Source: Limisphaera sp. (GTDB taxonomy: Bacteria; Verrucomicrobiota; Verrucomicrobiia; Limisphaerales; Limisphaeraceae). From it: a stretch of DNA of 42,792 bases. The notes below the pieces were generated by a model that saw only the letters and a list, made by a program, of their open reading frames with translations, was not told the DNA's origin and did not search any database. Location: the NCBI GenBank assembly GCA_025057755.1, contig JANWVC010000017.1, forward strand, positions 1-42,792, written 5' to 3'. How positions within the stretch are numbered: the first letter of the stretch is position 1; each line of letters opens with the position of its first letter. Of the stretch, positions 8,178-17,973 are shown in pieces. Position numbers and translations under genes: made by a program.

Positions 8178-11138
8178 TCAAGTTGGTCCAAGAGAGTCCT
8201 GCACGGCGCCACATGCGCAAACCGGATTTCGATCGCCGTGAACATTGTCCACGCGGGCCACGGCGGGCCACCACTTTTGTTGGCGCAGGCGGCTGACCGG
8301 GTAGGCAGCTTGCTGGCGGCTGTATGGGTGCGGCCAATCATCGGCGGCGACCATATCGGCCGTGTGGGGCGCATTCTTGAGCGGATTGTCTTTGGGATCC
8401 ATGGCGCCGGATTCGATCTTCTGGATCTCTTTGTAGATAGCCTCCATGGCCTCGCAAAACCTGTCCAGCTCGGCTTTGGACTCGCTTTCGGTTGGTTCGA
8501 CCATTAAGGTACCGGCTACTGGCCATGATAGAGTGGGGGCGTGAAAACCGTAGTCCATCAGTCGCTTGGCAACATCCTCAGCAGTGACGTGTGCGTACGG
8601 GCGCAGGTCTAAAATGCATTCGTGCGCCACGAGATTGCCGGGGCCTTTGTATAGCGTGGGGAAGTAAGGTTCCAGCCGGCGCGAGACGTAGTTGGCATTG
8701 AGAATGGCCGTTTGAGTGGCGCGTCGGAGGCCATCCGGTCCCATCAAGGCGATGTAGGCCCATGAGATTAACAAAATTCCGGCGCTACCCCATGGGGCAG
8801 CCGAGACCGGGCCGACTGCATGCGCTGGTTGTTGGTGATCAGGCAACTCGGGATGACCTGGAAGGAATTCGCGGAGAAAATCTGCCACGGCGACGGGGCC
8901 CGCCCCTGGCCCACCGCCGCCGTGGGGGATGGCGAAAGTTTTGTGCAGATTCAGGTGGCATACATCCGCGCCGAGATCAGCAGGGCGGGTCAACCCAACC
9001 AGGGCGTTTAGGTTCGCGCCGTCCATATAGACCAAGCCTCCGTGGTCATGAATGATGCGGCAGAGATCTCGGATGGTGGGCTCGAACACGCCGTGCGTGG
9101 ACGGGTAAGTAATCATGAGGCATGCCAATTGATCTCGGTAAGCTGCTGCTTTGGCCTTGAGATCCTCAACATCGACGTTGCCGCGACGATCACAGGCCAC
9201 AGCCACAACTTTGAGTCCGGCCATGGTGGCGCTGGCGGGGTTGGTACCGTGAGCGGAGGTGGGGATCAGGCAGATATCGCGGTGAGATTCGCCCCGATGG
9301 GCATGCCAGGCGCGGATAATCAGCAGACCGGCGTATTCGCCCTGTGATCCTGCGTTGGGTTGAAACGAAATCGCTGGGAAACCGGTGATTTCGCACAACC
9401 AGGCTTTCAGTTCCATCATAAGCTCGTGATAGCCCCGGGCCTGCTCGAGGGGGACAAATGGATGCACATTGGCCCATTCAGGCCAGGTCACGGCCGTTAG
9501 GGCGGCGGTGGGGTTGAGTTTCATGGTGCAGGAGCCCAGCGGGATCATCGTCTGGCACAGCGTCAGGTCTCGCGCTTCGAGTCGCTTCAGGTAGCGAAGC
9601 AATTCGGTTTCGGAATGGTAGGAATGAAAGACGGGGTGCTGCAAATAATCGGTCGAACGCAGACGCGTTTCATCTGGCGCCTCGCAGAGAGCGGTAAACC
9701 GGAACGGGACCGGGCGATCCTCATGAAAAACCTGCCAGATTTCCTCGACATCCTCGGGGGTTGTAGTCTCGTCCAATGAGATTCCGATGGTTTGAGCGTC
9801 AACAGACCGGAAGTTCATGCGATGCTGCCGGGCGCGCTGGTGAATGCGAGAAGCTTGGTCTGGGGTGGTCCTGATGGTGATCGTATCGAAAAATGGCAAG
9901 GGCGGTTCGGTCGTGGACTTGTCTCGGCAATCCGGCGAGGGCGAGACCTCGTACTCAAGGTGCTGGAGTCCGCGTGCCAAGGTCCGCGTCAAGGTGTGAA
10001 TCCGCAAAGCCATTCGCCGAAGCCCGTGCGGTCCGTGATAGACCGCATATGCCATGGCGACAATGGCGAGCAAGGCTTGGGCTGTGCAGATATTGCTGGT
10101 GGCTTTTTCGCGTCGGATGTGCTGTTCTCGGGTGCCCAATGCCAGTCGCAGTGCGGGTTGGCCGCGAGCATCGCGCGAGATGCCCACCAGGCGGCCGGGC
10201 ATTTGGCGTTTGAATGCATCTCGCGTGGCCAGGAATGCGGCATGCGGGCCCCCGTAAAACAACGGCACGCCAAACCGCTGGGTTGAGCCGACGGCCACAT
10301 CCGCCCCCCATGATCCGGGTGGAGGCAGCAGCGTCAGTGCAAGTAGGTCTGTCGCAACCACCACCAAGCCGCCCACGTCATGCACCTTCTGGACCCAGTC
10401 GCGGTAATCATGAACAGCGCCATTTGTGGTGGGAAACTGAACGAGGGCACCGAAAAAGGAAGGGTCCAGTTGGGTCTCTGGGGCTGTGCCGCAGACCAGT
10501 TCGATGCCAAGCGCGGCTGCTCGGGTTCGGACCACAGCAATCGTTTGCGGATGACAGTCGCAAGCTACGAAGAATCGGTTGCGATTGGGGGCGCCACGGA
10601 GACGGTGGCACATCATCATGGCTTCTGCAGCGGCGGTAGCTTCATCCAACAGCGATGCATTGGCGATGTCCAACCCGGTGAGGTCACGAACCATGGTTTG
10701 AAAGTTGAGGAGGGCTTCCAAGCGGCCTTGTGAGATTTCTGATTGATAAGGGGTGTAGGCTGTGTACCAGCCGGGGTTTTCGAGAATATTCCGCTGAATA
10801 ACGGGGGGCGTGATGCAGGCATAGTAGCCCTGGCCAATGTAGGAACGGAACAATTGGTTTTGTCGGCCTCGTTGGCGCAACGCCTCCAAGACCTCCCGCT
10901 CGCTCCGGGCCGGTGGTAAGCGCAGGGATTCCACCGTGCGCAAATCCGGGGGTAACGCTGTTTCGGTCATGGCGTCGAGGCTTGAAAACCCCAGCATGGC
11001 CAACATCTCGGCCACGTCATTTTCCCGGAGCCCTACATGTCGGTCCGCAAACCTCGGCGGCAGCATCCAGCTGGGCAATATGTCCGGACCGGGCCCTTGG
11101 GTTGCCTCTCGGAAACTTACGTTCTGATTCAATTGCAT
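8178..11138 (-). CDS. gcvP: Glycine dehydrogenase (decarboxylating), P protein of the glycine cleavage system
   Basis: Pyridoxal-phosphate enzyme that decarboxylates glycine and passes the aminomethyl group to the lipoyl arm of GcvH. This is the fused single-chain form: an N-terminal half starting RFADRHVG and a C-terminal half beginning around [20 protein letters not shown]. The PLP lysine is in [17 protein letters not shown], about residue 733 of 986. The glycine-rich loop after it is intact. The C-terminal [16 protein letters not shown] ending is typical, with about ten extra residues. A GTG at 11147 lies three codons upstream; I prefer the ATG at 11138. No glycine-riboswitch sequence is evident upstream, and gcvT, gcvH and lpd are not in this window, so the system is split across the genome. 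Confidence 0.96.
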   Translation of the reverse strand: MQLNQNVSFREATQGPGPDILPSWMLPPRFADRHVGLRENDVAEMLAMLGFSSLDAMTETALPPDLRTVESLRLPPARSEREVLEALRQRGRQNQLFRSYIGQGYYACITPPVIQRNILENPGWYTAYTPYQSEISQGRLEALLNFQTMVRDLTGLDIANASLLDEATAAAEAMMMCHRLRGAPNRNRFFVACDCHPQTIAVVRTRAAALGIELVCGTAPETQLDPSFFGALVQFPTTNGAVHDYRDWVQKVHDVGGLVVVATDLLALTLLPPPGSWGADVAVGSTQRFGVPLFYGGPHAAFLATRDAFKRQMPGRLVGISRDARGQPALRLALGTREQHIRREKATSNICTAQALLAIVAMAYAVYHGPHGLRRMALRIHTLTRTLARGLQHLEYEVSPSPDCRDKSTTEPPLPFFDTITIRTTPDQASRIHQRARQHRMNFRSVDAQTIGISLDETTTPEDVEEIWQVFHEDRPVPFRFTALCEAPDETRLRSTDYLQHPVFHSYHSETELLRYLKRLEARDLTLCQTMIPLGSCTMKLNPTAALTAVTWPEWANVHPFVPLEQARGYHELMMELKAWLCEITGFPAISFQPNAGSQGEYAGLLIIRAWHAHRGESHRDICLIPTSAHGTNPASATMAGLKVVAVACDRRGNVDVEDLKAKAAAYRDQLACLMITYPSTHGVFEPTIRDLCRIIHDHGGLVYMDGANLNALVGLTRPADLGADVCHLNLHKTFAIPHGGGGPGAGPVAVADFLREFLPGHPELPDHQQPAHAVGPVSAAPWGSAGILLISWAYIALMGPDGLRRATQTAILNANYVSRRLEPYFPTLYKGPGNLVAHECILDLRPYAHVTAEDVAKRLMDYGFHAPTLSWPVAGTLMVEPTESESKAELDRFCEAMEAIYKEIQKIESGAMDPKDNPLKNAPHTADMVAADDWPHPYSRQQAAYPVSRLRQQKWWPAVARVDNVHGDRNPVCACGAVQDSLGPT

Positions 11139-11282
11139 GTCGCGCACGGGGCGAAAGTAGAATGAGGTGCGATGGCTGCAAGCTTCCTTTGCAACATGCC
11201 CCTGTTAGCCTCAAAAGGCGTCAAGGATTCACGCGCCGGGGCTGGCGCACGACGCAGCACGGTGGACACCGGCTAGGACCGG

Positions 11283-12443
11283 CTATGTCTCAGCAAGTCG
11301 CTTTTGTATAAATACTTGGAATGCGCGCCCGAAGTGCTCTGGATGCACCAGAGTCTGAAATTGCCGCAACCGAGCCCGATCCCAAGGGAGCCGCCCTTGG
11401 TGGGCTTCCGCCCATTGTCGGGCCACTCGAACCAGGAAACGGGCTTGCGGCTCATGCAGCACCGTGGTCAAGCCGGCAGCCTCGCCGGTTCGCCGGAGTC
11501 CGGTAAAGATCACATGAGCGGTTAGGTCTTGTTGGCCGGGTTGCGCTAGTGGATCAGGCGCCAGGTGGTGGCGGTAATAGGCCCGCAATGTGCCGGCGCG
11601 ACGGTGGGGTTGTAAGACTTCCTCTGCGCTCAGGCCGTAGTCGAAGGTTAGCAACCATCCTTCGGCCAGACTTTGCGCGGCCCGGGCCCACCAATCCAAC
11701 GCCGAGGGGCTGAGGTCCAAGGTGAATCCTTCCGGTAAGACAGCGCGGAGCGCGGGAGGCACTTCGATGCCGAATTTATCCAGCAAACCCTCTCGTTCTT
11801 GTTGGGCTTCTGGCGAGTCAGGCAACAGGATCCAAACAAACCGATGCCCATCCCAGCCGACACCCCACTCGGACCACGAGCCAATCCTAGGGTTCCAACA
11901 CAAACGTCGGACGGGGAAGGCATCCAGCAGTTCGTTGGAGAAAATGGCGCCTCGAATACTCTGGGGAGATAGCGGCATCCAGGCATCTTGGTTGGCAGGA
12001 CAATGCTCCGTTGGCGAGCCGGGCCATTCCACCTGATGGCGCCAGGCTTGCAGGGTGGCCATTTGCCAGGATCGACGCCGGGCTGAGGGCTCAAGAATCA
12101 GGTAGCGCAGCCGCCTGGATAAATCAGGTCGATGCGCCGCAAACCACTTAAGAACCTCGCGCGCCAGCCGACCATCATGAGCAGCGGCCTCAACGCAGAA
12201 GACCGTGCCGGCTCGCTCGGCCAATGGTTCGAGCCAGTTGGCCAGTTGGAACGCAAGTAGCTCTGCGAACAAGGGGCCGACGCTGACATTGGTGTAATAG
12301 TCGCCGTGTCGGCCGGGATTGTCCGGTTTTTGTTCATAGTATCCAGAACCCGGACAATACAATGCGCGGGCCATGAACTGGTCGAAGCGCAACCAGCCGT
12401 GGCGTTGCAGGTCCTCCAAAAGAGTGGGGACTAGCATGATCAA
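11283..12443 (-). CDS. MidA/NDUFAF7-type SAM-dependent methyltransferase
   Basis: A 386-residue protein of the DUF185/MidA family, whose mitochondrial member NDUFAF7 methylates an arginine of a complex I subunit. Characteristic blocks are FDQFMARALYCPGSGYY near the N-terminus, HGDYYTNVSVGPLFAELLA, the SNELLDAFPVRR motif in the middle and LLTFDYGLSAEEV. The SAM-binding segment reads FCVEAAAHDGRLAREVL, where many members have a glycine-rich EiGpGxG; here it is altered to EAAAHDG, so cofactor binding may differ. Bacterial substrates are not established. It lies upstream of gcvP (136-base gap, same strand) and divergent from pilT with only 56 bases between them, so promoters in both directions share that gap. 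Confidence 0.88.
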   Translation of the reverse strand: MIMLVPTLLEDLQRHGWLRFDQFMARALYCPGSGYYEQKPDNPGRHGDYYTNVSVGPLFAELLAFQLANWLEPLAERAGTVFCVEAAAHDGRLAREVLKWFAAHRPDLSRRLRYLILEPSARRRSWQMATLQAWRHQVEWPGSPTEHCPANQDAWMPLSPQSIRGAIFSNELLDAFPVRRLCWNPRIGSWSEWGVGWDGHRFVWILLPDSPEAQQEREGLLDKFGIEVPPALRAVLPEGFTLDLSPSALDWWARAAQSLAEGWLLTFDYGLSAEEVLQPHRRAGTLRAYYRHHLAPDPLAQPGQQDLTAHVIFTGLRRTGEAAGLTTVLHEPQARFLVRVARQWAEAHQGRLPWDRARLRQFQTLVHPEHFGRAFQVFIQKRLAET

Positions 12444-12499
12444 ACGGAACGTCGTCCCGGGTCCCCATGGGGCCGGGTGTGGTTGGTCAGACGAAAATT

Positions 12500-13594
12500 A
12501 TGGCCAAGATTGACGCCTTTTTCAATTTGATGTTCGAGCACAAGGCCTCGGACCTCCATTTATCTTCGGGCAACGTTCCGATGCTGCGCATCAACGGGGA
12601 TTTAGTTCGTGTGGACCATCCGCCCTTGGATCCAGACGAACTGAAACGGATGTTGTATGAAATTACGCCGGATTACAAAATCAAGGTTTTCGAAGAAACC
12701 GGGGATGTCGATTTTGGCTACGAGATCCCCAACATTTCCCGGTTTCGTGCCAATTTTTTCATGCAGAAGAACGGCATCAGCGCCGTGTTCCGGCAAATTC
12801 CCACCCGGGTCCTGTCGTTCGAGGATTTTGAGAAAATGGATGCTCCGCTGCCGCCGGTGCTCAAAAAGTTTGCGATGTTAGAGAAAGGGCTGGTCGTGGT
12901 GACCGGTCCTACGGGATCAGGGAAGTCCACGACGCTGGCCGCCATCATTGACTATGCCAATCGGAATCGGCGGGACCATATCATCACGTTGGAAGATCCC
13001 ATTGAGTTTGTGCATGAGAGCAAGAACTGCCTGGTCCAGCACCGCGAGGTGGGGGTGCATACCAAATCGTTTGCCGCTGGCTTGCGCGGTGCTTTGCGTG
13101 AGGATCCGGACATTATTTTAATCGGTGAATTGAGAGATCTGGAGACCATCGAGCTGGCGCTGATTGCCGCGGCGACGGGGCACCTGGTTTTTGGCACGCT
13201 GCATACACCGAGCGCAGCCAAAACCGTGGACCGGATTATTGACGTGTTTCCAGCCGAGCAACAGAACAAGATCCGTGCGACGTTGGCCGAGTCGTTGCGT
13301 GGCATTGTGGCGCAGAATCTGTTCAAGCGGATCGATCGGAAAGGGCGGGTCGCGGCGCTCGAGATCCTGGTCTTCACCACGGCCATTGCGAACCTGGTGC
13401 GTGAGGGCAAGACACACCAAATTCCCGGCATGATTCAGGTGGGCAAGAAGTTAGGCAACCAGCCACTGGACGATGCCATCATGGAGCATTTACGGATGAA
13501 GCGTATTTCGCCGGAAGAAGCTTACGAAAAGTGTCTGGATAAAAAGCGTTTCCGTCCTTTCCTGCCGCATCCACCGGAAGACGAGGAGGTTTGA
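12500..13594 (+). CDS. pilT: Type IV pilus retraction ATPase PilT
   Basis: Cytoplasmic hexameric ATPase that depolymerises type IV pili, powering twitching motility and DNA uptake. With the ATG at 12500 it has 364 residues. The N-terminal PilT fold carries HKASDLHLSSG; Walker A is GPTGSGKST (about residues 136-144); the Asp box/Walker B is DIILIGELRDLETI; the His box is TGHLVFGTLHT. The C-terminal retraction motif AIANLVREGKTHQI corresponds to the AIRNLIREGKTHQI signature that separates PilT from PilB-type assembly ATPases. An upstream ATG at 12467 would add 11 poorly conserved residues. The second PilT-like gene starts only three bases after its stop, which implies one operon and possibly joint assembly. 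Confidence 0.96.
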   Translation: MAKIDAFFNLMFEHKASDLHLSSGNVPMLRINGDLVRVDHPPLDPDELKRMLYEITPDYKIKVFEETGDVDFGYEIPNISRFRANFFMQKNGISAVFRQIPTRVLSFEDFEKMDAPLPPVLKKFAMLEKGLVVVTGPTGSGKSTTLAAIIDYANRNRRDHIITLEDPIEFVHESKNCLVQHREVGVHTKSFAAGLRGALREDPDIILIGELRDLETIELALIAAATGHLVFGTLHTPSAAKTVDRIIDVFPAEQQNKIRATLAESLRGIVAQNLFKRIDRKGRVAALEILVFTTAIANLVREGKTHQIPGMIQVGKKLGNQPLDDAIMEHLRMKRISPEEAYEKCLDKKRFRPFLPHPPEDEEV

Positions 13595-13597
13595 ACC

Positions 13598-14803
13598 ATG
13601 CGCCGGCCCGAACTCGACTACATCTTGACCACCATGCTGCAGAGCCAGCCGGAAGTTTCCGATCTCCTGTTTACCGTAGGCAAACCTTTGCAAGTGGAAT
13701 CCTACGGGGAACTCAAACCGGTGGAAATCGACCCGCCGCTGGGTCCGTTGACGCCGTTTCAGACGGAAATGATCGCACTAAACCTGATCGGCGACAATCC
13801 GTGGCACATTGAGGCCTTGCTGCGTCATGGCTCGTGCGACGCGGCGTACACGCTGGGCGAGCAGGCCCGATTTCGTATCAACGTGTTTTCCCAGCGGGGG
13901 CACTACTCGGTGGTATTGCGCAAACTCAACACGCGGATTCCTACGCTCGATGAGCTAAGGTTTCCCGAGGTCATGAAGCGGATCCCCGAGGAAAAAACGG
14001 GCCTCGTATTGGTCACGGGCGCCACCGGCTCGGGTAAATCGACGACCTTGGCGGCGATTCTGAATGAGATCAATCGGACCAAACCGGTGCACATTGTCAC
14101 CTTGGAAGACCCCATTGAATTTGTTCATCCGCATGACAAAGCGACCTTTAACCAGCGCGAACTGGGCACCGATTTCGATACCTACGCCAATGGTCTACGG
14201 GCCGCTCTGCGTCAGGCGCCCAAGGTCATTCTGGTAGGGGAGATGCGCGATCAAGAGACGGTGAAAATTGCTTTGAGTGCGGCCGAGACCGGGCATTTGG
14301 TGCTCAGCACGCTTCACACCATCGACGCGGGGCAAACCATCAACCGCATCCTCGGCATGTTTGAACCCGAGGAGCAAGAACAGATACGGCCCCGCCTGGC
14401 GGATGCACTGCGATGGGTGGTCAGCCAGAGGCTGGTGCCGCGTATTGGCGGCGGGCGCTATGCTTTATTGGAGATCATGGGCACCAACCTTCGGGTCCAG
14501 GAGACCATCCGCCTGGGTGAAAGCGAAGGCAAAACCTTTTACGAAATCATCGAAGCCAGCCATCCCTTCGGGTGGCGCACCTTTGATTATTCCTGCTTGG
14601 AAGCTTTTGAACAGGGTTACATTACTGAAGAAACTGCGGTCCAGTATTGTACCAAGCGGAGCGTGGTCACGCGCGGCATTGACAACATTCGTAAAGCGCG
14701 TGGAGAACCCACCACCCCTCTGACCGGATTGCGACTTAAAATGCCGCAAGAAACGGCCGTCCCCGAGGCGCCGGGCAACCGCACCTTAAAACTCAAGCTT
14801 TGA
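13598..14803 (+). CDS. Second PilT/PilU-like pilus retraction ATPase
   Basis: A 401-residue secretion ATPase paralogous to the preceding gene. Walker A is GATGSGKST, followed by HIVTLEDPIEFVH, an Asp box KVILVGEMRDQETV, the His box TGHLVLSTLHT and RLVPRIGGGRYALLEIM. In place of the canonical AIRNLIREGKTHQI segment it has VQETIRLGESEGKTFYEII, and it has about 75 extra C-terminal residues. These features resemble PilU-like accessory retraction ATPases more than PilT itself, but assignment as PilU is only an inference. It is probably translationally coupled to pilT. Hetero-assembly or substrate-specific retraction is plausible from the pairing. Confidence 0.93.
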   Translation: MRRPELDYILTTMLQSQPEVSDLLFTVGKPLQVESYGELKPVEIDPPLGPLTPFQTEMIALNLIGDNPWHIEALLRHGSCDAAYTLGEQARFRINVFSQRGHYSVVLRKLNTRIPTLDELRFPEVMKRIPEEKTGLVLVTGATGSGKSTTLAAILNEINRTKPVHIVTLEDPIEFVHPHDKATFNQRELGTDFDTYANGLRAALRQAPKVILVGEMRDQETVKIALSAAETGHLVLSTLHTIDAGQTINRILGMFEPEEQEQIRPRLADALRWVVSQRLVPRIGGGRYALLEIMGTNLRVQETIRLGESEGKTFYEIIEASHPFGWRTFDYSCLEAFEQGYITEETAVQYCTKRSVVTRGIDNIRKARGEPTTPLTGLRLKMPQETAVPEAPGNRTLKLKL

Positions 14804-14807
14804 GGTC

Positions 14808-15287
14808 ATGCGCGACACATTTGAGTTCATCAGTGCCAGTGACAAGCCGGCCTTACTGGCCTTTTCCACGCCGGAATGGTTGGAAACCGTGCGCGCTGCG
14901 CTTTTGGAATTGGGCTACAAAGTCCACACCGCGGCAACGCACGGCGACTTTCTGGTACGATTTCACCAGGTGCGGTATCAGGTGGTGGTCTTGGAAGAAT
15001 TGTTTGCCGCCAACAGCCTGGCGGAAAACTTGAGCTTGCGGGCATTGCAACAGATGCCGATGAGCCAGCGGCGCCATGCAACCGTGATTCTCCTGGGTGA
15101 CTCGTTCCAAACCTTCATGCCATTGCAAGCCTTTCAGCAAAGCGTCCATGCTGTGATCAACAGCGCTGAACTGTTCCTCATCCGACAGTTGATCGAGAAA
15201 GCAGTGGCGGACAAGGAACTCTTTCTGCATGCCTACCAGACAACGTTCCAGCGGGTCTTGACATCGCCGGGGGGCCGGGCAGGCTGA
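14808..15287 (+). CDS. Degenerate receiver-like protein linked to pilT genes
   Basis: A 159-residue soluble protein. The layout resembles a CheY-like receiver: PALLAFSTPEWLETVRAALLELGYKV as first strand and helix, then YQVVVLEELF at the strand that normally ends in the phospho-accepting Asp, and ATVILLGDS at the next strand. The acceptor position appears to be glutamate instead of aspartate, and the usual acidic pair in the first loop is not seen, so phosphorylation by a kinase is unlikely. It starts four bases after the preceding pilT-like stop and is presumably in the same operon. A role as a pilus regulatory or adaptor protein is inferred from position alone. Not identified as any named family with certainty. 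Confidence 0.75.
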   Translation: MRDTFEFISASDKPALLAFSTPEWLETVRAALLELGYKVHTAATHGDFLVRFHQVRYQVVVLEELFAANSLAENLSLRALQQMPMSQRRHATVILLGDSFQTFMPLQAFQQSVHAVINSAELFLIRQLIEKAVADKELFLHAYQTTFQRVLTSPGGRAG

Positions 15288-15299
15288 AAAAACGGCGCG

Positions 15300-16058
15300 G
15301 TGAAAGGCTCGAGTGCCACTCGACTAGACCAGGCCATGGTGGAGCGCGGACTGTGTGCCAGTCGGCAGCAGGCGCAACGGGCGATCCTGGCCGGCCGGGT
15401 TGCTGTGAATGGACAGATTGCGCGCAAGGCGTCCGACCTGGTGCGGACTTCAGATCGGATCGAGTTGCATGGGCAAGAACGCTATGTGAGTCGTGGCGGG
15501 TACAAACTCGAGGCCGCGTTGCATCAATTTCAAATTCATCCCTTCGGATGGCGAGCCATTGATCTGGGGGCGGCCACCGGCGGCTTTACAGACTGTTTGT
15601 TACAGCACGGAGTGCGCCAAGTTTATGCCGTCGATGTGGGCCGCGGATTACTGGCGTGGAAACTTCGTCAAGATCCCCGCGTCGTGGTGATGGAGGGATA
15701 CAACGCCCGCTTCTTGCGACCGGAACATTTCCCTCAACCGTTTGATCCAGTGGACCTGGTGGTGGTGGATTGTTCCTTTATTTCGCTACGGTTGATTTTA
15801 CCTGTTGCCGTTGCCTTGGTTCGTCTGAACGGTACAATGATTGCGCTGGTTAAACCGCAGTTTGAGGCTGGGCGGCGGGAAGCAAGCCGCGGGCAGGGGG
15901 TGATTCGTAACCCGGCCGTGCATGCGCGGGTGTTGGAAGAGTTGCGAGTTTTTGCATGCGAGTCCCTGGGCCTGCGTTGGCGCGCGGTGATGGAGTCCCC
16001 GCTGCGCGGACCGGCGGGCAACCTTGAATTTCTGGTGCATCTTGAAAGACCGTGCTGA
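15300..16058 (+). CDS. tlyA: TlyA-family rRNA 2'-O-methyltransferase
   Basis: A 252-residue protein with an N-terminal S4 RNA-binding domain (RLDQAMVERGLCASRQQAQR...GRVAVNGQ) followed by an FtsJ-like methyltransferase. The family signature SRGGYKLEAAL leads into the SAM motif AIDLGAATGGFTDCLL; VDLVVVDCSFISLRLILP and ALVKPQFEAGR follow. TlyA proteins methylate cytidines of 16S and/or 23S rRNA and were earlier called hemolysin A; the toxin label should not be carried over. The start is GTG at 15300, 12 bases after the previous gene. The 3' end overlaps the beginning of nadK, a pairing seen in many bacteria. Confidence 0.94.
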   Translation: MKGSSATRLDQAMVERGLCASRQQAQRAILAGRVAVNGQIARKASDLVRTSDRIELHGQERYVSRGGYKLEAALHQFQIHPFGWRAIDLGAATGGFTDCLLQHGVRQVYAVDVGRGLLAWKLRQDPRVVVMEGYNARFLRPEHFPQPFDPVDLVVVDCSFISLRLILPVAVALVRLNGTMIALVKPQFEAGRREASRGQGVIRNPAVHARVLEELRVFACESLGLRWRAVMESPLRGPAGNLEFLVHLERPC

Positions 16059-16926
16059 CCGAATTCGGCGGGTGGGAGTGGTGGGCAACGTGGACAAACC
16101 GGCTTGCGGCCGGGTGGTCTCCGCTGCAGCTCGTTTGATCCAATCGGCTGGCCGCTCCGTCGCCACGGACGTGGCCACGCAGCGCCTGGCCCGGATCGAA
16201 GCGCAGGTGTATGCCGATGCGCCCACCTTGGCGCAAAACGTGGACCTTGTGCTTGTCTGCGGCGGTGACGGCACCATGCTGCGCGTGGCACGTGAGATTG
16301 CCGGCCTGCCCACGCCCATGCTTGGCGTGAATATTGGCGGATTGGGTTTTTTGACGGCGGTTTCTTCGCGGCAATTGGGTGACGCCCTGGAACGCGTCTG
16401 GTCGGGACGATTCAGCTTCGAACGTCGGACGCTCTTGGAAGCCACAGCCCTCCATGGCGGTCGGCGCTGGCAGGGGCGTGCCTTGAACGACGTAGTCATC
16501 AGCCATGGCAGTGAATCCCGTCTGATTGACTTGGACGTCCTCGTGGACGGCGCGCCAGTGACCTGTTATCGGGGCGATGGGTTGGTTATTAGCACGCCCA
16601 CGGGGTCAACGGCTTATTCGTTGGCAGCCGGCGGAGCCGTAGTTTTGCCCACCGCGCAAGTGATCGAGCTTACGCCTATTTGTCCCCACACATTGAGTAA
16701 TCGGTCCCTGATTTTGCCGCATAACGCCAAGGTGGAGGTGCAAGTTCTGACCCGGCGACCTCTAGCGGTCTTGAGCGCAGACGGTGAAGTGGTGACCGAG
16801 TTGGAGGCCGGGGACCGCGTCCGGATCCGCCTCAGTCGGGACTGCGTGCGTTTGATGCACCTGGAAGGCAGCTCGTTTTTTGAAGCCTTGCGTTCGAAAC
16901 TGCATTGGCGAGGGACCACGCTCTGA
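16042..16926 (+). CDS. nadK: NAD kinase
   Basis: Cytoplasmic enzyme phosphorylating NAD to NADP with ATP (or polyphosphate in some species). The nucleotide motif is VLVCGGDGTMLRVA; the second conserved block is GVNIGGLGFLTAV, then DGLVISTPTGSTAYSLAAGG with the GSTAYS signature and LSNRSLILP. Size is normal. The start is uncertain: a TTG at 16024 is the longest option, TTG at 16042 gives MKDRADRIRRVGVVGN, and GTG at 16072 is also possible. All but the last overlap tlyA, and no clear ribosome-binding site helps. The stop lies three bases before the LacI-type gene. Confidence 0.94.
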   Translation: MKDRADRIRRVGVVGNVDKPACGRVVSAAARLIQSAGRSVATDVATQRLARIEAQVYADAPTLAQNVDLVLVCGGDGTMLRVAREIAGLPTPMLGVNIGGLGFLTAVSSRQLGDALERVWSGRFSFERRTLLEATALHGGRRWQGRALNDVVISHGSESRLIDLDVLVDGAPVTCYRGDGLVISTPTGSTAYSLAAGGAVVLPTAQVIELTPICPHTLSNRSLILPHNAKVEVQVLTRRPLAVLSADGEVVTELEAGDRVRIRLSRDCVRLMHLEGSSFFEALRSKLHWRGTTL

Positions 16927-16929
16927 GCC

Positions 16930-17973
16930 ATGGTTCGTCTGAAAGACATCGCAGAGCGAGCTGGCGTGTCCGTAATGACGGTCTCCAAAGCTTTGCGGAA
17001 CCAGCCGGATGTAGCGGAGGCCACCCGCCAGCGGATTCACGCGCTCGCGCGCGAAATGGGATATGTGCCAGACTCCATTGCGCGGGGCTTGCGGACACGG
17101 ACGACCCGCTTGTTTGGCGTGGTTGTGCCGGCTGTGACGCACCCGATTTATGCGCGGGTCCTATTGGCACTGGAGGAACGTGCCTACGAAATGGGATACG
17201 ACCTTCTTTGCGCGCACACGCTGAATCTGGTAGAGCGAGAAGAGCGCGCGATCCGGCGCATGTTGTCCAGACGGGTAGAGGGTCTGTTCCTCAGCCCGGT
17301 TCACCGCATGGCCGGCGAAACCCGCATCTATGATGAATTGGCCGTCAGTGGCACGCCCGTGGTGATTTTAGGACAGCCGCCACTTTCGTCGCTTCCATTC
17401 CCAAGCGTAGCTGGAGAAGACATTGAGGGAGCCTATGAAGGCACGCGACACTTATTGGAACTGGGGCATCGCCGGATCGCGTTCCTGGCAGGTCCGGTGA
17501 CGGCCCCTTGGGCGCAGGAGCGGCTGGAGGGTTATCGCCGTGCTCTCCAAGAAGCAGGGTTGAGTTTTGAGGATCGTTGGGTTTTCGCCGGCGGCTCCAC
17601 CATCGAGGACGGGATTCGAGTTGCCGCGCAGTTATTGGAAGAAGCACCCGAGGTCACGGCCGTGCTCGCCTCTAACGACCTGACCGCCATCGGCTGTGGC
17701 CATTACTTATTAAACTCTGGCGTGCGGATCCCTGAGGATCTCTCTTTGGTTGGATTTGGGAACACCCTGGCAGCGACGTACTTTCGGGTGCCGTTGACCA
17801 CGTTGCGGCAGCCCAAACGACGTTTGGGGAACGCGGCCATGGACCTAATGACACGAATGCTCCAAAAAGAGGCTGTCGAGTCCATGCGTTTGCCTGTGAC
17901 GCTAGCCGTTCGTGCCAGCTCGGGGCCACCTCGTGGGACTGGCCCGCTTGTTTCCCGGAAGCAGGCCGCATAA
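16930..17973 (+). CDS. LacI-family transcriptional regulator
   Basis: A 347-residue regulator with the classic N-terminal helix-turn-helix LKDIAERAGVSVMTVSKALR and hinge helix region DSIARGLRT, followed by a periplasmic-binding-protein-like effector domain (LFGVVVPAVTHPIYARVL, AVLASNDLTAIG, PEDLSLVGFGN). Members bind sugars or nucleosides and control catabolic genes. The effector cannot be read from the sequence. It begins three bases after nadK and so is probably on the same transcript, and it is convergent with the arabinose operon about 700 bases downstream, which has its own ROK regulator. A link with arabinose is possible but unsupported. A 9-bp hairpin with one bulge at 18026-18064 may end the transcript but lacks a U-run. 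Confidence 0.93.
   Translation: MVRLKDIAERAGVSVMTVSKALRNQPDVAEATRQRIHALAREMGYVPDSIARGLRTRTTRLFGVVVPAVTHPIYARVLLALEERAYEMGYDLLCAHTLNLVEREERAIRRMLSRRVEGLFLSPVHRMAGETRIYDELAVSGTPVVILGQPPLSSLPFPSVAGEDIEGAYEGTRHLLELGHRRIAFLAGPVTAPWAQERLEGYRRALQEAGLSFEDRWVFAGGSTIEDGIRVAAQLLEEAPEVTAVLASNDLTAIGCGHYLLNSGVRIPEDLSLVGFGNTLAATYFRVPLTTLRQPKRRLGNAAMDLMTRMLQKEAVESMRLPVTLAVRASSGPPRGTGPLVSRKQAA

Noticed and set aside
11139..11282. Glycine riboswitch upstream of gcvP
   Set aside because: The 140-base gap lacks the conserved aptamer core and paired-domain layout; nothing resembling it was found.
15300..16058. TlyA as a hemolysin toxin
   Set aside because: The S4 plus FtsJ-like architecture and SRGGYKLEAAL signature fit an rRNA methyltransferase; the hemolysin name is historical.
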